64,000 nucleotides of DNA from Chrysophaeum taylorii (Eukaryota; Sar; Pelagophyceae; Pelagomonadales; Pelagomonadaceae), in assembly GCA_029834535.1 (NCBI GenBank), contig JAQMWT010000407.1, positions 248,001 to 312,000 on the forward strand, given 5' to 3'. Position 1 is the first letter of the stretch. Each line of letters starts with the position of its first letter. Both the position numbers and the translations under genes were made by a program. Below, one piece after another: positions 22,035 through 32,830 of the stretch. The notes under the pieces are model-generated. The model worked only from the letters and a program-made list of their open reading frames with translations. It was not told where the DNA came from and did no database searches.

Positions 22035-22794
22035 TACTAATCGACACATGTTTGTTAGTTTGTTTGTTTGTTTGTCTGTCTGTCTTTAAAATGTCGACTG
22101 CTAAGAGGGGGGGGTGTGTGTGGGGAGCATGAAGGATGTCCCTCGATTTAGAGTAAGGATCAGGTAGGTGCGAGAGTAAGGATCAGGTAGGCGCGAGAGC
22201 CAGACAGTGATCCCCCAAGCCGTCTACGGCGACCTCGCAGACTATTTCCACGACCCGCGGCGGCTCTTTCAGCGCGCCATTCTCTCGCCCCGTCGAAACG
22301 ATGTTGTCGATGCTGACAACGCGCGCGTGACCGCGGCCTTTTTTTCCCGGAGACGAGGCGTCGGAGTTCTTTTCGGCCGACTAGGTTGGGTCGGAAGACG
22401 ACGCCTCGCTCTTTACAGTCGAGTTTCCAACTCCCTGACAGCCAACGGCATGCTGACTTTGATCGCGAGCTTAAATTCTTCGCAACCTCGACTCGTCGCA
22501 CGGCCACTGCAACGGTACCAGATACATCATCGATAGTGTCGTTGTCACCGAGGCTCCTCCAACCTGTATCCCTCAAGCCCCACCGACGCCAAACGATCAA
22601 CAAGAGCCAGATGCAGACGCCCCGCAAGGTCGGCGTCCTCTTGCTCAAGCCCGTCTTCTGTCACGTCCAGCTCTACGTGGCTCTCTGTCGATCGGCAACC
22701 CCGGGGATATGCTCTTCTGAGTCGACGACTCCGCCCTACCCCACACGTGCTACGCAATACCTATAAGCCCCCTCCCGGCGTCTACACGCGCACT
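22035..22794 (+). mobile_element. Helitron helicase fragment, copy B
   Basis: This is the same unit as copy A, including the leading TTTAAAATGTCGACTGCTAAG end and the doubled GGATCAGGTAGG(T/C)GCGAGA motif, then VYGDLADYFHDPRRLFQRAI, LRNLDSSHGHCNGTRYIID, TINKSQMQTPRKVGVLL and KPVFCHVQLYVALCR. It differs from copy A by scattered substitutions, for example KSQMQT for KSQGQT, and is likewise spread over more than one frame. It is non-autonomous and has no N-terminal part. Confidence 0.85.
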
Positions 22795-23165
22795 GTAAGT
22801 GAACTTACTGGGACCAGGTGAATTTACTGGGGGTTTTAGAGTAAACAAGTGCAGGCCAGTAAGTTCACCTAGTCCCAATCTCTAACCCCAGTAAGTTCGG
22901 CGTAAACCCACTCGTGCTCACACCCACTCACCCCACTCTCCTTTGAGCTCGTCGCTCTCACCCCCGCCAATCCAAGCTGCTTTGATCCGCACGCGCCGCC
23001 AACCCTTGAGTTTACTCTAAACACCCCAGAAAGTTCACCTGGTCCCAGTTAGTTCACCTGGTCCCAGTTAGTTCACCTGGGCACTCAGCTCACCTAGTCC
23101 CAATCTCTAACCCCAGTAAGTTCACCTGGTCCCAGTAAGTAAACCTACAGTGCGCGTGTAGACGC
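22795..23165. repeat. Minisatellite field turning from one orientation to the other
   Basis: GTGAACTTACTGG units run forward until ~22,840. From ~22,855 the same unit runs as CCAGTAAGTTCACC through ~23,155. The switch coincides with the change of orientation between helicase copies B and C. Confidence 0.75.
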
Positions 23166-23800
23166 CGTGAGGGGGCTTATCGGTATTGCGCAGCACGTGT
23201 GGGGTAGGGTGGAGTCGTCGACTTAGAAGAGGATATCCTCGGGGTTGCCGATCGACAGAGAGCCACGTAGAGCTGGACGTGGCAGAAGACGGGCTTCGCC
23301 AAGAGGACGCCGACCTCGCGGGGCGTCTGGCCCTGGCTCTTGGTGATCGTTTGGCGTCGGTGGGGCTTGAGGGATACAGGTTGGAGGAGCCTCGGTGACA
23401 CGACACTATCGATGATGTATCTGGTACCGTTGCAGTGGCCGTGCGACGGGTCGAGGTTGCGAAGACTTTAAGCTCGCGATCAAAGTCAGCATGCCGTTGG
23501 TTGTCAGGGAGTTGAAAACTCGACTGTAAAGAGCGAGGCGTCGGCTTCCGACCCAACCTAGTCGGCCGAAAAGAACTCCGACGCCTCGTCTTCGGGAAAA
23601 AAAGGCCGCGGTCATGCGCGCGTTGTCAGCATCGACAACATCGTTTCGACGGGGCGTGAGAATGGCGCGCTGAAAGAGCCGCCGCGGGTCGTGGAAATAG
23701 TCTGCGAGGTCGCCGTAGACGGCTTGGAGGATCACTGTCTGGCTCTCGCGCCTACCTGATCCTTACTCTCGCGCCTACCTGATCCTTACCCTAAATCGAG
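23166..23800 (-). mobile_element. Helitron helicase fragment, copy C (inverted)
   Basis: The minus strand carries VYGDLADYFHDPRRLFQRAI (~23,640-23,720), then TITKSQGQTPREVGVLLA and KPVFCHVQLYVALCR (~23,240-23,330), with the doubled upstream repeat in reverse at ~23,740-23,790. It has the same partial PIF1-like helicase content as copies A and B, is frame-broken, and has no Rep domain. Confidence 0.85.
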
Positions 23801-24095
23801 AGGCAAACAGACAGACAAACAAACAAACAGACAGACAGACAGACAAACATCTGTCGATTAGTAGTTAGGACTCAAAGATTAGCGGCGTGTGGGGATCAAA
23901 GCAGCTTGGGTTGGCGGAGGCGAGAGCGACGAGCTCGATGGAGTGGTGTGAGTACGAGTGGGCTTGCACCAAACTTACTGGGGTTAGAGATTTGGACTAG
24001 GTGAACTTACTGACCAGGTGGGAGTAGGTGAACTTACTGGCCTGCACTTGTCGACATTTAAAGACAAACATCTGTCGATTAGTAGTAAGGAAATG
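23801..24095. repeat. Right boundary of the Helitron/minisatellite complex
   Basis: It contains (CAGA/CAAA)n, then CATCTGTCGATTAGTAGTTAGG, then GTGAACTTACTGG units, and closes with GTCGACATTTAAAGACAAACATCT and a second CTGTCGATTAGTAGTAAGG. The block mirrors the left boundary at 19.6-19.7 kb. Unique sequence with a coding gene begins ~100 bp later. Confidence 0.7.
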
Positions 24096-24197
24096 ACGTA
24101 GAGTGGTTGGTAGCCACGTCATTACATTATAACCGTTGAGAGAATTCAAGCTCAAAGAAGCAACCAACAAAGCTAACCCGGAGGGAGTAGAGAAGAA

Positions 24198-24602
24198 ATG
24201 GTGGCTTATGGCGCGGACTTTGGGTACACGATCTTGATCAGCGTGGTGGTGGTGCAGAACCTTGCATATACCGCTCTGAACGGCATCATGCAGTTTGGTT
24301 CCGAGGCGTACGTGTTTGCACGGGAGCGGCACATGACAACCTCGAAAAAAACGCCCCTCATCTCCAACGTTCCCTTTCATATTAAATTCATTCGCATGTA
24401 CTTCTTTCTGCTTTGGTTGTTCAACACGGCCGCGACCTACCTGCTCTTCAACGCCTACGAGGTTTGCGCGCGACCCGTCAGTGTCGTCTTCGTCCTGCTC
24501 CACATCGGCGTTCTCGTGATCGATTGGAACCCTCATGAAATTCCAATTCACTTCGTCTTTGGTACCGGATTCCTCGTTGGTGGCATATTCGCGCATACCT
24601 GA
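24198..24602 (+). CDS. Small multi-pass membrane protein, function unknown
   Basis: 134 aa, ATG to TGA. It has hydrophobic segments at about residues 10-28, 68-86, 94-112 and 117-132, with a charged loop (RERHMTTSKKT) between the first two. Codon use and even GC-rich third positions resemble the housekeeping genes here, so I take it as real. I do not recognise the family. It stands alone just outside the repeat complex, with no same-strand neighbour within 15 kb that suggests a role. Confidence 0.6.
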   Translation: MVAYGADFGYTILISVVVVQNLAYTALNGIMQFGSEAYVFARERHMTTSKKTPLISNVPFHIKFIRMYFFLLWLFNTAATYLLFNAYEVCARPVSVVFVLLHIGVLVIDWNPHEIPIHFVFGTGFLVGGIFAHT

Positions 24603-26071
24603 TTTTCGAGCATCGTAGTCGGTCGAAGTTAATTATTTAGCCGAGTCCGGGACGAGGGGGTGAACGACGATGGCGCAGCCTGGTAAAATCGGTAGGCCGA
24701 GTGCACCGCCCTCTCATCTTCTGGTATCAAGCTTTATCATTCATTCATCATTACGGCATTCCGCCCTACGAACGCCCACGCACGCATTAACGACTGTGTG
24801 CAATACACGTCCACAGCTGGCCGGAGAGGTGTGGCTTCCTCCTCATCATGCCGTGATTCACCATCGTCGAAATGGCGGGCGGACGCTGGCTGGCCATCCG
24901 AACACACGACGCGATCGTCGACAAGTCAGCGAATAAAGTTTTTTGGCCGAACACAAAACGACACCAGTGTGGATCATGCGAGTTCAACCCGACTTCGAAT
25001 GCGCGTTCTAAGGTTCGCCTATCAGGACGCCGGATCATGCCCCCGAAGAGAGAGAGTCTCTCTACTTCCGTCGAAAAAAGGCTAACCAGCATCGTCCCGT
25101 CACGTTGATTTCGAGAGCACTCTCCTCGGGCGTTTGTGGGAAAGAGCCATAATCGCGTTGAAAATCAATCATCCCCCAAGTGCCCAGCATTTGGTCCACA
25201 TGCTTGGAAACAAACACGCGACGAGTGGATGTGTCGTTATCGGTCGGAACTTTGCGAAGCGGACGCAGACGAACGCGAGCGCCTCGCAGACGCTGGTTAC
25301 CGCCGATACCCGGAAGGAGCGGACAAGGCGAGAAACTTAAGAATGAAGCGCGTATAAGAGAAGACGTAAGTAGTGATGAGTACGAATCTCGAGGCAAGCA
25401 CGGCGACATCGTACACACTAGAACACCCTAAAAGTGTATGGTTATACGTCGTTATTGTCCCGAGCAGAGGACCAAGCAGCGCCGCGGCGTGGAGCCACAC
25501 AGGCAACACTAGCACGGTGGTGTCATAAACCAGCGCGAGCAAAGCTGTTTGTACGTCTGTACAAGTATCCAATCCAGCGCATCTACACGCACGACGTAGC
25601 CAAACAGCCTTTCATGGCAATAATAGGACGTCCATCGCCGACACTGGCGGTAGCCCGCGATCATCAGGAACTCAGTCTACACGGGCTTCCTTCCTTCCAC
25701 AGGCGGCTGCGCACATCATCACACTCCGATGCACTCGAGTCCCGGACAAGAGATAGCAAGACCGCCACGAAACGAAACCCCCCTGCGTCATCAAACAGCG
25801 GCGGCACCCATCGCGAGCGCAATCTCTGCGTCAAATTATTCCTTCCAAACTCTGCCAAGAAAAAACTCTGCTCGCAGAACAGCCACCGAGAAGGTGCTGC
25901 GTGCAGGGCAGGCGCTCGCCCTGCCAGTCGCTCGGTAACGGTGCTGGAATAAATGAATGAATGAATGAATGAATTGGTACGTACCCTGGCAGCAAAAAGT
26001 CGGGCGCGTACGTCCAACCGCGACACGCGAAGACGCCGCCTTAGGCGACGTAGGAACGAAGCACGTCGTCA
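24603..26071. other. Intergenic, no gene seen
   Basis: Frames on both strands are short and show no family resemblance. A short (GAAT)n run lies at ~25,952-25,975. The sequence is of mixed composition and I cannot assign function. Confidence 0.55.
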
Positions 26072-26944
26072 TTAGTAAGTGAAAGTCGCGCAGCAGTAGG
26101 TCGGGCGCAGGTTTGATGGCAGGCCGAGGTGGGAGTTGAGGTTAGCAAGGGCCGTTTCGGGGTCGTCCCGCCAGTTCTTGAGGGCCTTGGCATGGACGCC
26201 GGACTCGATGACGAAGAGGGAGTCGAGGCCCGCGGCGTGGGCGCCAGCGATGTCGTGTTTGAGGGAGTCACCGACGTGACAAACTTTCGCGGCACCCGGA
26301 ACGAGGTCGATTGCTGCCCGAAAATGCGGCGTGTGGGGCTTGCCAAACTCAAAGACGAGGCCACCCATCGACCGGTAGAGGTCAGCGAGCGTTCCGGGCA
26401 TAAAGAGCGCGCGCCCCTGCGGGTTAACGCTCACCTGGTCGGGGTTCGCGCAGTACATGGGGACGCCTCGTCGCACGCACGTCTCGAAGGCATCGACGTA
26501 GGGCTGCGTGTCGCCCGAGTCCATGAACCCCGTCGGCGTGTCGCCGAGGAGCTCGGGGCCGTGGGCGACGATGACATCACATTTTTCCGGCGAGTCCGGC
26601 GCGAATTTGGTGCCCTCTAGGTACGACGCTCCCGACCGGTGCCAACCCAGGACGAGCGCCTTGGTGCCGGGGGCCCGCTCGAGCGCACGCCAGCACTCCT
26701 CGCCGCTGCAGACGGCGCCCGCGAGCCATTCTTCCCTAAAACCGCGCTTCGGGAGCTCGGCGAGCAGCTCGTGTCGCCGCTTCGACGTGTTCGACAACAC
26801 CACGAGCTTGGCCGTCGCGGCCATGGCCTCGAGGGCCTCCGCCACGTTCGGCAACAGCGCCTCGCCATTGTGCAGAACCCCGTACTGATCCAGCAGGAAC
26901 AGGTCGTACTTGCTCAACACTGCCAACCCGGAGATGACGCGCAT
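26072..26944 (-). CDS. HAD-superfamily hydrolase, class IIA-like (TIGR01459 type)
   Basis: 290 aa from ATG at 26944; an upstream non-ATG extension is not needed. Motif I is LFLLDQYGVLHNGE (nucleophile Asp ~19, with Tyr where the second motif-I Asp usually sits, a pattern known in the TIGR01459 subgroup). Motif II is VVLSNTSKR (Ser ~51). Motif III Lys is in EFGKPHTPHF (~202). Motif IV is CHVGDSLKHDIAGAHAAG (~223-240). The substrate of this HAD subgroup is unsettled, with phosphate ester hydrolysis likely. The gene is complete, has no visible intron and no clear targeting leader. Neighbours give no functional hint. Confidence 0.87.
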   Translation of the reverse strand: MRVISGLAVLSKYDLFLLDQYGVLHNGEALLPNVAEALEAMAATAKLVVLSNTSKRRHELLAELPKRGFREEWLAGAVCSGEECWRALERAPGTKALVLGWHRSGASYLEGTKFAPDSPEKCDVIVAHGPELLGDTPTGFMDSGDTQPYVDAFETCVRRGVPMYCANPDQVSVNPQGRALFMPGTLADLYRSMGGLVFEFGKPHTPHFRAAIDLVPGAAKVCHVGDSLKHDIAGAHAAGLDSLFVIESGVHAKALKNWRDDPETALANLNSHLGLPSNLRPTYCCATFTY

Positions 26945-29900
26945 TATTTTCTGACTCAGACTCGCCCGATTTCGGATACGGGAACAACAACCCTGTGGGT
27001 GCGGTCCGGGGTGACGTGCCAAAAAAAGACAGTGTCGTCGCACCCACGCCCCCCGAGCAGGCTCCTCTCGTAGTTATAATATATGGCTGCCGCCGGAGAT
27101 GCTGTGGGTCGCTCGAGTACGAAGCCAGTCTTTGAGTAAGGAGGAGACACTGCCGATTCGTGCCTCCGAATTTTTAAAAAATCCCTCAAGATAACGCGCC
27201 AGCAGCAGGAATTGGGCTTCCCCAGAAACAAGTCAGACAAGGGCGTTGTGAAAAGCCTCGACCACCAGCTGGAGCAGATAGAGATCAAGAGGTCGATGCC
27301 CTGACTGCAAAGATCAGGGCTCGAATCAGGCGTCGAAAGATGTGGGGGTAGCGATGAATAAACCCCGGTCGCTCCTGCTCAACGCGACGGGCCGACGACT
27401 TCAAAAGCGCGCGAGCCAAGCCCAAGTTCACCAATAAAAATGAAGGGCAAGATCATCACCCCAGACGCAGTTGGTACATCTCGTGCAGTCTCTACTCGAG
27501 GCGACCACTCCTCGGTCCTTGGCAGGGCCAGCAAGGAGATGAAAGCGCTGGAGCATAGGCAAGGCAGTAACCGTCTCGAGGAATGACGTCGTTGGCTCGA
27601 CGCTCCTCGAGTCTTACCTTACTGTTAACTCACGAAGGCCGCAAAGAGGAGTGCGGCTCCTACGAGCGGTGAGATCAAGGCCAGGATCGAGTCCACGCTC
27701 AAAGCGGCGCTCTCCATTGACAACGTGCCGGCCTAGGTCTTTATCGACCGCATCCCAAGGATAGCGTAGCCAAGTTCCTGCCTGGTATCAAGATGCCCAC
27801 GTGCTCATGCTGCTGCGCGAGAACGTTGGCTGCAAGTTAGGACCAAGGAAATGTCGTTACGTCGATACCCACGAGCGTCAAGGTGTACCATGTCAACAAT
27901 CTGACGGTTTTGTTTGGTTACGAGCTCCGCATCTACAAGTGGATCCAACAAATCATCAAAAAAGCGATTGACGCGCTCCAGAATCCTCGTATATTCCTCC
28001 CGGCCATCACGAGAACATTAGGGTTCACCGACGGCGGCCCATGGTCAGATTAGTACCACGTTGACGAATGCGACACCTTCGAGTCCTGGCAACTTCTCCC
28101 GATTAACCACGGCTTATATCTGCGGCTACCCGAGCAAAACGAAGGTCGTAACACCAGCTCCCCCTCAGCCAGGGCAACGTACGAGGGCTTCATCATGTCC
28201 GCCGACACCTGGACCATCGACGACGACGACCAGCCGCAGCGTCCCAAGGCCGACGGCCCCGGTTCCTGCTGCCTTTGTGTTTCGCCCTTCAATCTCGGCA
28301 TCCCCCCCGAGTGAGCGTTGAACGTTCAACCGGCGGCGGCGGCGCCGCACGGGCGAACTCAAAGAGTACATCCCCGCAGACAGACAGCGCCCACAAGATC
28401 GACGCCGACCTGGCGGCCTGCAACGCCGCAATGTTATCCTTGACGCCCAGACCGACACGTCACCACGAAGAAGCCTGGATGAAAGTATACAGTGGCGTTC
28501 ATTCGTTTGTTTGATATGTGTTTCCGAAAGAGATTTCCCGAAACATATGGTCTGATGAGCTTGCATTCGCAGGCAAAACTAATTCTGCTTCGACGGCGCC
28601 AAATCCTGCTCCAGCGCCATTCCGAGTCACCACAGGGCGCCGATACGACGACGGCCGCGGACGAGCAAGCCAGGTCGAGGCGCGTCCTACCGAACCAAGA
28701 GCCAAGCAGCCGATTGCGGACCATCACGTTTCGACGCTGGCGGCGTTTCTTGGTTTCAGTCGCCCTGCCTTCGGACGCTGCGCATCAGGAAGCGTTACGA
28801 ACGATGCTGTGACTACTTTTTTATCTGCGAGTGGATGACGTGATCGATATCATGGAGATCTGGTTTATGAGCCACCAAGTGTGGATCACTCGCTGGGCCA
28901 CAACAAGTTCAAGCCCGACGACGTCACCCGGAAGAGCGCTGGAGGGGAGCAGGCCATCGTTCGCGTCGCCGGTGGACGAGCGCTGCCCGCTGCCTTGGCG
29001 AGACGAGAAAGCTTGAATCGTCAATGGGAGGACGCAAAGACCGGCTCGCCGAACAAGCGGCGGAACAAGGAAAGTCAACCCCTCCAGCCGAGCACTTGAC
29101 CTTCCAGGTGTGCGATCCGCCGCCGCCGCCGCCGCCGCCTTTCAACAAGCCCAAGCCCGACGAGTATGTATGACGGCAATGAAGTCGTCCAGATGCGCCT
29201 CCTCTCTCTCCGGAGTGCTGGATCTGGATAAAGGGCTTGACGCATTTATCTGCCCGGAACGTCGTCGCGGCGGATTGTGGCCGACGTGCTCCAGTAGCGC
29301 ACGTCGCTGCCACATGATCTTGTCGTCTCCACAGTGCTATCCCGAACTCGCCGGCGACAGTGGCTCGAGCGTACGAGTAGGGCATGTTCAAACAAGCACT
29401 TCTACCGTCGCAACAACACCGGCACAAAAAAGGCACGGATGACCCCCCGGGCGAGTACGAGCTCGCTTACGCCAACAGAAAACCCGCCGCAGGCAACACA
29501 AACACTGTCGTCAAAAAGAGCGAGCGCGCGCGGATAACGTCGCGTCGAGAGCACGCCCGAGTGTAAGAGGCTCTATCAAGGCCAACTTATCTCACCTGGG
29601 GACATGTGCTTGCCTCGAAACCAGAAGACAGGGAACGTGGCATGAGGACGTTCGATCTCATTTCTTTGATGTCAACCAGAATACTTAATATGCGCGACTA
29701 AAGAGGTCGTCTCTCTACATGAAAGTCGCAGGAAAGATCGATCGACTGCTTTCTGAATCCGGTTTAAAGCCCCGCTGTAGCATATTTATTATTTTTCCAC
29801 GAGCCATTCGATAGTCTTCTAGGCGCATCATCGAGGTACTTGTTGTTGTATCCATCCACTTGCTCGACAACTTTGTGCGAGAGACTCGAGCGCGATCCTC

Positions 29901-30240
29901 GACAGCTTGATGATATAGTTCGACGACTTAATTTGTTGATCTCAAGAAGAAGAAGAAAACGATCTCGATTCTTTTTTTTTTTTCTTCCGGAACCTAAGTT
30001 CGCTGCAGCTGACGTAGTCTGGTTTCACCAACTAGCAATAATTTCTTACTTTCTCGCCACCACATTTATTATCTCCAAGAGTATTGTTATACCAGAATCC
30101 GTGATTATCAGCAACAACGACGGGCTCGTCCCGTTTTGTTTTGGAAGTAGCACTTACTACTAATCAACCGAGCATACGGGCGATTGGACGCCGTATCTCT
30201 GAGTTAGCGGCGAAGTTTTTCAATACAAAACAACTCTATG
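26945..30240. other. Long stretch without a supported gene; decayed coding-like segment at ~27.64-28.32 kb
   Basis: Between ~27,640 and 28,320 the plus strand reads, over short stop-broken segments, like former protein sequence (AALSIDNVPA, VFIDRIPRDSVAKFLPG, VYHVNNLTVLFGYELRIYKW, LPINHGLYLRLPE), suggesting a degraded gene I cannot identify. Elsewhere (28.4-30.2 kb) frames are short and unconvincing. No tRNA or simple-repeat array of note is present apart from a short CGCC run near 29,117. Confidence 0.4.
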
Positions 30241-30530
30241 CAAGGACGTCGCCAGCGCCGCCGCCGCCAGGAGGACCAAGGTACGAGATAGCGAGATCTA
30301 ACTCGCATCGCGCCCAGGCCCGACCTGGCCCCGAAGGGCAGTCAACTTTGATCTGGCTATATCCGCGTTGCCCGCGGCCTTGAGGCCGCTCGCTCTCAGC
30401 ATAGAAACCAAAGTAGCCGTCGCCAGGAGGATTAAGGTCCGAGATAGACAGATCAAACTAGACACGGCGCCCAGGATTTTGCCCGACCTCGGTGTCGGTC
30501 AACTTTGATATGCCTATCTCAACGTTGCCC
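30241..30530. repeat. Diverged tandem duplication of ~150 bp
   Basis: GTCGCCAG..GAGGA(C/T)(C/T)AAGGT, CCGAGATAG, GCGCCCAGG, GTCAACTTTGAT and CGTTGCCCG occur in the same order and spacing in two copies (~30,245-30,370 and ~30,418-30,535), with many differences. It lies just upstream of the CHAT pseudogene region. Confidence 0.6.
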
Positions 30531-31429
30531 GGTCTTCTGGCCTCTCCATGATCACCGAAGCTCCTGGCATTCGTGGAGAGGGTGTAGCCATCGACCCAAA
30601 CGTAGACCCGGAGCGGGGCGGCAAACTATACGACTTGGACGTCATCGTCGATCGCACCTGGCGCCTCGCCCCTCGGGGCCGCTGGTTTGCCCTCGATGAT
30701 GATGATGACTTCTACGCCCCCCACTTAAAAAATTCATGGTGCCCAACTTCATCGGCGTTCCAATCGGACCCCACACACCCGATCTGCAACCAAGAGAATA
30801 GGCTGCTGCTCGAATTTTACGTTGCCCGCGACAAGCCAGAGAGCTGTTCCACAAGCCAAGACCCGACCATTTGTTTCCGATGATGAACTAGACACTGGGC
30901 TGGAGGGTGAGGAGTTCGCCAACGAGGTGTTGGCAACCCAGCGAGCGCACAAGCGGCACCGGAGTGAGCTCATGATGGTGCGGTGGCTGCTGATCGCCCC
31001 GTCGATGCTATGCCCGGACTTCAACCTCGGCGTTCCGAGACTGAGCTCCGAAGATCCCCTCGGACTGACGGCTGCGTCGAGAGTGGTGGGGTGCACTCGA
31101 CTCGACAATCATAAGCCGTCGACGCCGCCATCGAGAATGATACGGAGGGCCGCTACGGCTTGCTTGAGCCGCCTGACGTGGAGTCGACCCACCGCGGGGT
31201 CGATGGTTGAGGAGCCGGCGTCGCTGCCCTTGGACAACAACGAGCCACCTCAGCAGCAGCAGCGGAAACCCGCACGGGCTAAAGACGTGATCGCGGCGTT
31301 CGAACTGTATTTGAAGCTCGCTCAACGCCGCGATCCATCGGGCCGGTATGGTCATCGCAGACGAGCAGAAAGGCCACGATACAGCTCGACCCGCCAGAGT
31401 CTCGAGAGCGTGCGGAGCGCGGCGATCAA

Positions 31430-32830
31430 TACCGGACTTCTGGCCGCTTTACGTCACATACGAGCGCCTCGGCATGACGTCGGAGGCGATCGACGCGCTG
31501 CAGAAAATCCGAGCCGTCGAAGCGAAGCGAAGCGAAGCGAAGCGAAGCGAAGCGAAGCGAAGCGAAGCGAAGCGAAGCGAAGCGAAGCGAAGCGCGCGCT
31601 CATCAAAGGCACACGCAGGCATCGCGAAGCAATATCCTCACCTCTACGTCGAGCTCTGCGCCCGCACAGACCGGCGACGCCCTCGAAATGCTCTCGGTCA
31701 TCGAGGAATCCAAGGGCCGCGCGCGCTCGCCCTCAAGGCGGGCCACGAAGATGATCTGGTCTTCGGAGCTTCCCCAGTTACGCGCAGACGCGCGACGCGC
31801 ACTCTCTCGCCTACCTGGTCGGCGACGACGACGTGACCCGCGCGGTGCTTGTTGCCCCACGCCTTCTCGTGTCTCATGACCGAGCAGACCCTGATGATGA
31901 GCCTGCGGTACGATCTTGATCCTATCAGTTGGGGTAAAAAGTTGACGTGGTGTTCTCCCGACACCCGGCCGACGTGGCGCGGCGGCGGCGAAAGCCCACT
32001 CGTCGAAGGTCTCGCGCCCCTGGTGCAGGCTGGTCTGCTCCGAGAGGGCGATCACCCCTTCTACGCGCCGCCAGATGGCCCACTCCATCTCGTACCGCTG
32101 CACTACGTCGACTTCCTCGGCGAACCACTCGTCCGTCGCTTCTCCCTTTCCCGAACGCCCCGCGCCTCGATAATGAGCTTGGCCACATCGGCAACCAAGC
32201 GCCAGAGCCGAGCCGCTTCGCCGCCTTCCTGGTCCCCACCGCCGACGAGGCCAAGTGCGACCCCGAGAAGGTCAAGGATCTCTCGCGTGCACGCTGACAA
32301 AAAGCAGTGCGAGCCGGTGGTGGGTGCCGACGCGGACGTGCGAGCTGTTTCTTCGGCCCCCGAGGCAGGGGGTGCACTTCGCGACCCATGGCCTCTTCGA
32401 CCTCGCCTTGGGCCTCAATCCGTTTTCCGGATCCGTCCTGGTGCTCGCCGCCGACGGCCGTCTGCCGGTCAAGGATGGCATCCAAAAAAAAAAACCTGCT
32501 CAGCCCAGAACGGGTCATCAGTATGCGCAACTTCACCGATGCCCACGTGACCTGCGTCTCGGGTCTCTCCAAGGAAGGTTTCGGTGGCGATGCCCTCGGC
32601 CGGCGCGAGCACCGTCTAGTCCACGCACTGGAACGTCCCCGCCCGAAGCTCTGCCGACTTCAGCATCCGCTTCTACGACGAGTGGCTCAACCCGCGGGGG
32701 TGCCAGCCGCGCGACCGAAGCCTGGCGCACCACCACCGTGATGAGCCTGATGAGCGACAGTCCGTTCGAAGGCGCCGACGCGCGTCGTCGCTGGAAGCCG
32801 TTCAGCCTCCTCGCCGGAGACTGGCGTTAA
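31430..32830 (+). pseudogene. TPR-CHAT protease-like pseudogene
   Basis: Plus-strand segments in shifting frames match the CHAT (caspase HetF associated with TPRs) domain end to end: a TPR-like helix pair YVTYERLGMTSEAIDALQKI; LEMLSVIEESKGRA (the ..AERSKGRALLDLL element); AYLVGDDDVTRAVLVAP; PDGPLHLVPLHYVDFLGEP; GVHFATHGLFDLALG with the catalytic-type His; NFTDAHVTCVSGLSKEG with a Cys at the expected place; STHWNVPARSSADFSIRFYDEWL; and the terminal WKPFSLLAGDWR before the stop. The frame is broken several times and a pentanucleotide repeat sits in the TPR part, so a working protein is unlikely. CHAT proteins are caspase-like peptidases, often coupled to TPR sensors. The 5' end is unclear; coding-like sequence from ~30,550 may belong to it. 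Confidence 0.8.
31529..31593. repeat. (AGCGA)n pentanucleotide microsatellite
   Basis: About 13 perfect tandem AGCGA units read as KRSEA repeats in one frame. The array lies inside the TPR-like part of the CHAT pseudogene. Confidence 0.97.

Noticed and set aside
21000-24100. Possible CRISPR array from the regularly repeated AAGTTCACCT units
   Set aside because: The spacers are not unique or of constant length, orientation flips, and the genome is eukaryotic; this is a minisatellite tied to Helitron fragments.
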